This document shows positions 59,745 to 64,000 of a DNA stretch of 64,000 bases, in pieces (position 1 is the stretch's first letter; each line of letters starts with the position of its first letter). The notes beneath the pieces are model-generated. The model worked only from the letters and a program-made list of their open reading frames with translations, had not been told where the DNA came from and made no database searches. This DNA comes from Thalassobacillus sp043497085 (GTDB lineage: Bacteria > Bacillota > Bacilli > Bacillales > Halobacillaceae), in NCBI GenBank assembly GCA_043497085.1, contig JBIEKI010000004.1; one strand, 5' to 3'. A program made the position numbers and the translations under genes.

Positions 59745-61305
59745 TAGCGTATTCCACTGATCGCGTTTCACGAATAACGGTCACCTTGATATGACCAGGA
59801 TAGTCAAGCTCATCCTCAATCTGTTTACGGATGCTGCGTGCTACTTTTGTAGCAGTAACATCATCGATTTCGTCTGGCCTCACCATAATTCGGACTTCAC
59901 GACCTGCCTGAATGGCAAAGGATTTTTCCACTCCTTCATGAGCTTCACAAATCTCTTCCAGTTTCTCCAGGCGTTTAATGTAGTTTTCCAGAGTTTCGCT
60001 TCGAGCACCTGGGCGTGCCGCGGATAAAGCGTCAGCAGCAGCTACAAGCACGGAAATGATTGATGTCGGTTCTTCGTCCCCATGGTGGGAGGCAATAGCA
60101 TTGATGACAACCTCATTTTCCTTATACTTGACTGCCAGCTCTTTACCGATTTCTACGTGACTTCCTTCAATTTCATGATCGATCGCTTTACCGATATCAT
60201 GCAGAAGGCCGGCACGGCGGGCTAATGTTTCGTCTTCCCCCAGCTCTGCTGCAAGCAGCCCTGAGAGATACGCTACTTCCATGGAGTGTTTTAAAACATT
60301 TTGACCATAGCTTGTACGATATTTTAAACGGCCAAGAATTTTTACCAAGTCAGGATGTAAGCCGTGGACACCTACTTCAAAAGTAGTCTGTTCACCGACT
60401 TCCCTAATATATTCATCTACTTCGCGACGAGATTTGTCGACCATCTCTTCGATACGAGCTGGATGAATTCTTCCATCCTGTACTAATTTCTCTAATGCTA
60501 TCCGGGCAGTTTCTCTACGAATCGGGTCAAAACCTGATAAAATGACAGCTTCTGGCGTATCATCTATAATCAAGTCGATTCCGGTCAATGTCTCCAAGGT
60601 TCGGATATTTCGACCTTCACGACCAATGATCCGTCCTTTCATTTCATCATTTGGAAGGTTTACAACCGATACCGTCGTTTCCGCTACATGATCAGCGGCA
60701 CAACGCTGCATGGCAAGTGAAAGAATGCTTTTCGCCTTCTTATCCGCTTCCTCTTTGGCACGGTTCTCTGCTTCTTTGATCATGAGAGCAGATTCGTGAG
60801 AAACTTCTTGTTCAACACGTTCTAAAATAATCTGTTTAGCCTGGTCTGAAGTTAAGCCGGAAATGCGTTCAAGCTCAGTTTGTTGCTCTTGCAGCATAGC
60901 TTTCACTTTGCTTTCCATTTCTTCAATTTGTTGTTGTCTTTCGGCAAGAGTTTCCTCTTTTTTCTCGAGCGTAAGCTCACGCTTATCTTGCGTTTCGCTT
61001 TTACGGTCAAGGTTTTCTTCTTTCTGCATTAAACGATTTTCTGACTTTTGTAATTCCATACGGCGTTCGCGAATTTCGTCTTCTGCTTCCTGGCGAAACT
61101 TATGATTTTCGTCTTTAGCTTCCAGAAGTGCTTCTTTTTTAGCAGCTTCTGCATTACGACGACCTTCATCAACAATCTGTTTTGCCAATTCTTCAGCACT
61201 TGAAATCTTCGCTTCCGCAATGGATTTCCGAATGAGATAACCAACAACAATACCGACGATCAGGGCAAGCAAAATGAAGATGAGCAGGGATACCAAATTA
61301 TCCAT
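59740..61305 (-). CDS. rny: ribonuclease Y
   Basis: A 521-residue membrane-anchored endoribonuclease that starts most mRNA decay in Bacillus. One N-terminal helix (about 4-24, LVSLLIFILLALIVGIVVGYL), a long coiled coil (about 40-195), a KH domain (GRIIGREGRNIRTLE) and an HD domain (LLHDIGKAIDHE, HHGDEEP) are in order. The ATG at 61305 follows AGAGGAGG; the open frame upstream is leader. A strong promoter lies about 115-143 bases before it. Confidence 0.97.
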   Translation of the reverse strand: MDNLVSLLIFILLALIVGIVVGYLIRKSIAEAKISSAEELAKQIVDEGRRNAEAAKKEALLEAKDENHKFRQEAEDEIRERRMELQKSENRLMQKEENLDRKSETQDKRELTLEKKEETLAERQQQIEEMESKVKAMLQEQQTELERISGLTSDQAKQIILERVEQEVSHESALMIKEAENRAKEEADKKAKSILSLAMQRCAADHVAETTVSVVNLPNDEMKGRIIGREGRNIRTLETLTGIDLIIDDTPEAVILSGFDPIRRETARIALEKLVQDGRIHPARIEEMVDKSRREVDEYIREVGEQTTFEVGVHGLHPDLVKILGRLKYRTSYGQNVLKHSMEVAYLSGLLAAELGEDETLARRAGLLHDIGKAIDHEIEGSHVEIGKELAVKYKENEVVINAIASHHGDEEPTSIISVLVAAADALSAARPGARSETLENYIKRLEKLEEICEAHEGVEKSFAIQAGREVRIMVRPDEIDDVTATKVARSIRKQIEDELDYPGHIKVTVIRETRSVEYAK

Positions 61306-61419
61306 GATTTCACCTCCTCTTGCTATGAAATTGTACAATTTGTCGGCATGTACATACGTTTCATTTTCAGACAAAAATTGTTTGTTAGGTGTATAAAAAA
61401 ATGAAAATGATACACGTTA

Positions 61420-61448
61420 ATTTTAAGCTTGTGTAATGGTAATGTCAA
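61420..61448 (-). promoter_or_regulatory. rny promoter
   Basis: On the minus strand TTGACA (61448-61443) and TAAAAT (61425-61420) are 17 bases apart. Confidence 0.75.
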
Positions 61449-61626
61449 GGAATCGTCAAATATATCTTCTTGATAGATACTGATACCGCTATGTTTCAAG
61501 GCTGCTTGGAAGAAAATTCCCGGGTCCATGGCCAACGGAAGATCCTGTAAGCAGGAGCTGGAGCTGGAGTCATACCACTGTAAAAAATGTTATCCACATC
61601 AATAAATTTTATAATTTCCTATACAT

Positions 61627-61660
61627 TAAAAAAGCAGCGCTTATGAAATGCGCTGCTTTC
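61627..61660 (-). terminator. recA terminator
   Basis: AAAGCAGCGC / GCGCTGCTTT stem, with T tract on the minus strand. Confidence 0.87.
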
Positions 61661-61668
61661 CTAACGAT

Positions 61669-62712
61669 TTATACGTCTAAAGATTCCTGATTTGCTCCCG
61701 TTGATGTTTCTTCGTCATCCTGACCTTCATACATACCGTAATGCTTACGGATCTGATCGTTGATAGCTTGATAGACATCAGGGTTTTCTTTCAGGAATTG
61801 CTTCGCATTTTCACGACCCTGTCCTAAACGTTCATCGTTATAGGAATACCAGGAACCGCTTTTCTGGACGATATCAAGGCTGGAACCGATATCAATCAAT
61901 TCACCTTCACTTGAAATACCTTGACCGTACATGATATCAACTTCCGCTTGCTTGAACGGAGGAGCTACCTTGTTTTTGACAACTTTGATCCGGGTTTTAT
62001 TCCCGACCATGTCGTTGCCCTGCTTCAAAGTTTCAGCCCGACGTACTTCCAGACGTACAGAAGAATAGAACTTCAATGCCCGGCCGCCTGGAGTAGTTTC
62101 AGGATTACCGAACATGACTCCGACTTTTTCACGGATTTGGTTGATGAAGATAGCTGTAGTCTTTGATTTGTTGATTGCACCAGAAAGCTTACGCAAAGCC
62201 TGGGACATCAGTCGTGCCTGCAGACCGACGTGTGAGTCTCCCATTTCCCCTTCGATTTCCGCTTTAGGCACCAAGGCTGCTACAGAATCGACAACCACCA
62301 TATCGACAGCACCACTACGCACAAGTGCTTCTGCAATTTCTAAAGCCTGCTCCCCTGTATCTGGCTGGGATAACAGGAGTTCATCTACATTAACACCGAG
62401 ATTCCGTGCATAGACAGGATCTAATGCATGCTCGGCGTCAATAAATGCTGCTTGTCCACCATTCCGTTGAGCTTCTGCAATCGCATGAAGTGCAACAGTT
62501 GTTTTACCTGATGATTCCGGACCATATATTTCAACGACACGCCCACGTGGATATCCGCCAACACCTAGTGCTACATCAAGTGCCAACGATCCGCTAGGCA
62601 CCGTATTTACCTTTTGTTCGGCTTGTTCCCCTAACTTCATAACAGAGCCTTTTCCGAATTGTTTCTCAATTTGTTTAAGCGCCATGTCTAACGCTTGTTT
62701 ACGATCACTCAT
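61669..62712 (-). CDS. recA: recombinase RecA
   Basis: A 347-residue RecA. The Walker A is GPESSGKTT (64-72), the Walker B region is VVVDSVAALVP, the L2 loop has NQIREKVGVMFGNPETTPGG and the tail is acidic. It drives strand exchange and LexA self-cleavage. A LexA box is next to its promoter. cinA is upstream on the same strand. Confidence 0.98.
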   Translation of the reverse strand: MSDRKQALDMALKQIEKQFGKGSVMKLGEQAEQKVNTVPSGSLALDVALGVGGYPRGRVVEIYGPESSGKTTVALHAIAEAQRNGGQAAFIDAEHALDPVYARNLGVNVDELLLSQPDTGEQALEIAEALVRSGAVDMVVVDSVAALVPKAEIEGEMGDSHVGLQARLMSQALRKLSGAINKSKTTAIFINQIREKVGVMFGNPETTPGGRALKFYSSVRLEVRRAETLKQGNDMVGNKTRIKVVKNKVAPPFKQAEVDIMYGQGISSEGELIDIGSSLDIVQKSGSWYSYNDERLGQGRENAKQFLKENPDVYQAINDQIRKHYGMYEGQDDEETSTGANQESLDV

Positions 62713-62741
62713 AATATTCCCCTTTCAGCTTTGCTATCCTT

Positions 62742-62792
62742 ATGATAACTTGTTTTGAACGATTTGCCAACTAAAAAGCGAATAGATGTTCC
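62742..62792 (-). promoter_or_regulatory. recA promoter with LexA box
   Basis: On the minus strand TTGGCA (62770-62765) and TATCAT (62747-62742) are 17 bases apart. CGAATAGATGTTCC (plus strand, 62779-62792) fits CGAACRNRYGTTYC with one change (T for C at the fifth base), the same change found in the B. subtilis recA box. Confidence 0.65.
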
Positions 62793-62851
62793 CTTTTTTT
62801 ATAATTTGCATCAGCTGACTTTTGATTTATACCTAAAGGAAACAAGAATTA

Positions 62852-64000
62852 TCACCCAGAAGCGGGGCTGGAAAAATCTTTTTTCAACTTATGGAAGAGT
62901 AATTCATACCCTTTCTTCACTGCCCGGTTACGTACAGTCTCCCGGCCGCCATTAAAATGAAATTTTTTGACCAGCTCTTGCTCCTTATTGATACGAAGGG
63001 AGATGAAAACAGTTCCAGGATCCTTTCCTTCGCTTGCGTCTGGTCCTGCTACACCTGTGAAACTGATGCCGATATTACTTCTGGTTAACCGCTGGACATT
63101 CTCCGCCATAGACCGGGCACATTCTTCACTTATGGTTCCATACTGAGTGATGAGATCCCCAGGTACGCCCAGAAGACTTTCTTTCATCGCAGGTGTGTAC
63201 GTCACCAAACTTCCTTCACAGACGCTGGAAGCACCTGGCACACTGATCATCTGATCGGTGAACCGGCCACCCGTTAAGCTTTCTGCAGCAGCTATCGTTA
63301 CCTGTTCTTCCTTTAATAGTTCAACCACTTTTTGCTGAATGGTTATTTTATCCGAACCATAATAATAGTTTCCGACTTTAGCTAGAATTCGTTTTTTTAG
63401 GGAAGCAATCATAGTTCGTGCTTCTTGTTTTGTTTCCCCTTTCGCGGTCAATCTTAATCCAACTTCTCCTTCAGATGCTAAAGGGGCAATTGTAGGGTTC
63501 GTCTGGCTGCTGATCATATGTTGAAGCTCATGCTCTAGTTGTGATTCTCCAATTCCGATAAATCGCAGCATCTCAGAAACTATTTCCGTGCTTAAATCAA
63601 AATAATCATATAAATAAGGCATTGCATGCTTTTCCATCAGATACTTCATTTCAGATGGGACACCAGGAAGGAATATCCATAGCACTCCCTCATGCTCCAC
63701 AATCATTCCAGGAGCCATCCCTTCATGGTTTTGTAAGACACTTGCATGTTCGAACACAAGTGCTTGCTTCCGATTATTCGGAGACATGATCCGGTTGTTT
63801 TTTTGATAAAAATGTTCAACACGTTTTAAACTTTCCGCATCCTCCAACAATGTCTGGTCAAAAAGTTTATTTGCTGCATCTCTCGTCATGTCATCTTCCG
63901 TAGGACCTAAGCCGCCAGTTACGATTACCAGATCAGATCGGCGCTGAGCTGCTTCGAATGTTTCGACGCACCGGTTGAAATTATCACCGACCACACCATG
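62852..64000 (-). CDS. cinA: CinA, competence/damage-inducible protein (5' end outside the window)
   Basis: The C-terminal 382 residues of CinA; about 40 N-terminal residues lie beyond the window. The molybdopterin-binding-like domain has TGGLGPTEDDMTRDA and LPGVPSEMKYLMEK. The C-terminal CinA domain has VTIAAAESLTGGRFTDQM, the nicotinamide-nucleotide amidase motif, and ISFTGVAGPDASEGKDPGTV. It normally precedes recA. Confidence 0.95.
   Translation of the reverse strand, partial: HGVVGDNFNRCVETFEAAQRRSDLVIVTGGLGPTEDDMTRDAANKLFDQTLLEDAESLKRVEHFYQKNNRIMSPNNRKQALVFEHASVLQNHEGMAPGMIVEHEGVLWIFLPGVPSEMKYLMEKHAMPYLYDYFDLSTEIVSEMLRFIGIGESQLEHELQHMISSQTNPTIAPLASEGEVGLRLTAKGETKQEARTMIASLKKRILAKVGNYYYGSDKITIQQKVVELLKEEQVTIAAAESLTGGRFTDQMISVPGASSVCEGSLVTYTPAMKESLLGVPGDLITQYGTISEECARSMAENVQRLTRSNIGISFTGVAGPDASEGKDPGTVFISLRINKEQELVKKFHFNGGRETVRNRAVKKGYELLFHKLKKDFSSPASG

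Larger units (their letters stand above)
61306..61668. other. 363-base gap between rny and recA
   Basis: It holds the recA terminator near 61640 and the rny promoter at 61420-61448, giving an rny leader of about 108 bases. No gene-like frame with a ribosome site was seen. Confidence 0.7.

Noticed and set aside
61323..61374. N-terminal extension of RNase Y beginning at 61374
   Set aside because: The ATG at 61305 has AGAGGAGG and begins the membrane helix in the normal way; the extension is leader.
1..64000. CRISPR arrays, rRNA operons, transposase genes or prophage
   Set aside because: No regular spaced repeats, no rRNA sequence and no transposase or phage structural gene were seen anywhere in the window.

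Overview
The window is a chromosomal segment of a low-to-moderate GC, endospore-forming Bacillaceae. Evidence: small acid-soluble spore protein genes (sspN, tlp, sspO, sspP), cotE, spoVS, two spoVK-type genes, sirA and the glnR-glnA pair, plus gene order that follows the Bacillus subtilis parC-lexA-glnA-mutSL-recA region almost gene by gene in reverse. A compatible-solute transporter of the OpuF type fits a halotolerant or marine relative, but the genus cannot be fixed from this sequence. Nearly all large genes are on the minus strand.

Layout. 1-7 kb: a TetR regulator with an acyl-CoA dehydrogenase, then parE-parC. 7-13 kb: a CoA-binding protein, the opuFA-opuFB transporter, plsY, folE2, yidD and yneR/Q/P. 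13-22 kb: a double-AAA SpoVK-like protein, spore genes tlp/sspN, yneN, an 800-base non-coding repeat region, aconitase, sspO and sspP. 21.8-27.8 kb: a complete selenocysteine island (selA, selD, selB, tRNA-Sec) with a PAS sensor kinase inside it. 27.9-34.9 kb: yneK, ccdC, an isolated mnhB, yneF, sirA, tkt, ynzC, yneB, a 31-residue membrane protein and lexA. 35-43 kb: glnA-glnR, ynbB, hflX, spoVK, hfq, miaA and an XRE regulator with four operator-like palindromes. 43-64 kb: a second repeat element, mutL-mutS, cotE, ricA-miaB, kbl-tdh, korA-korB, a dipeptidase, spoVS, ymdB, rny, recA and the 3' part of cinA.

How it works together. Three loci carry LexA boxes (lexA and the operon opposite it, parE, recA), giving a compact SOS network. 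Sporulation control is visible at sirA (two Spo0A boxes and a 21-base promoter spacer), spoVK (sigma-E-like promoter) and spoVS (sigma-H-like promoter). The most notable system is the selenocysteine island. selD has an in-frame TGA at codon 18, the catalytic position, so the machinery that makes selenophosphate is itself a selenoprotein. The island sits exactly between sspP and yneK, where B. subtilis has cotM. Other points worth a second look are a perfect Rex-type operator upstream of a small unknown gene, two related composite intergenic repeats, the orphan MnhB where ccdA and yneI would be expected, and the HK-selB junction, where the two genes share a frame with only one TGA between them.
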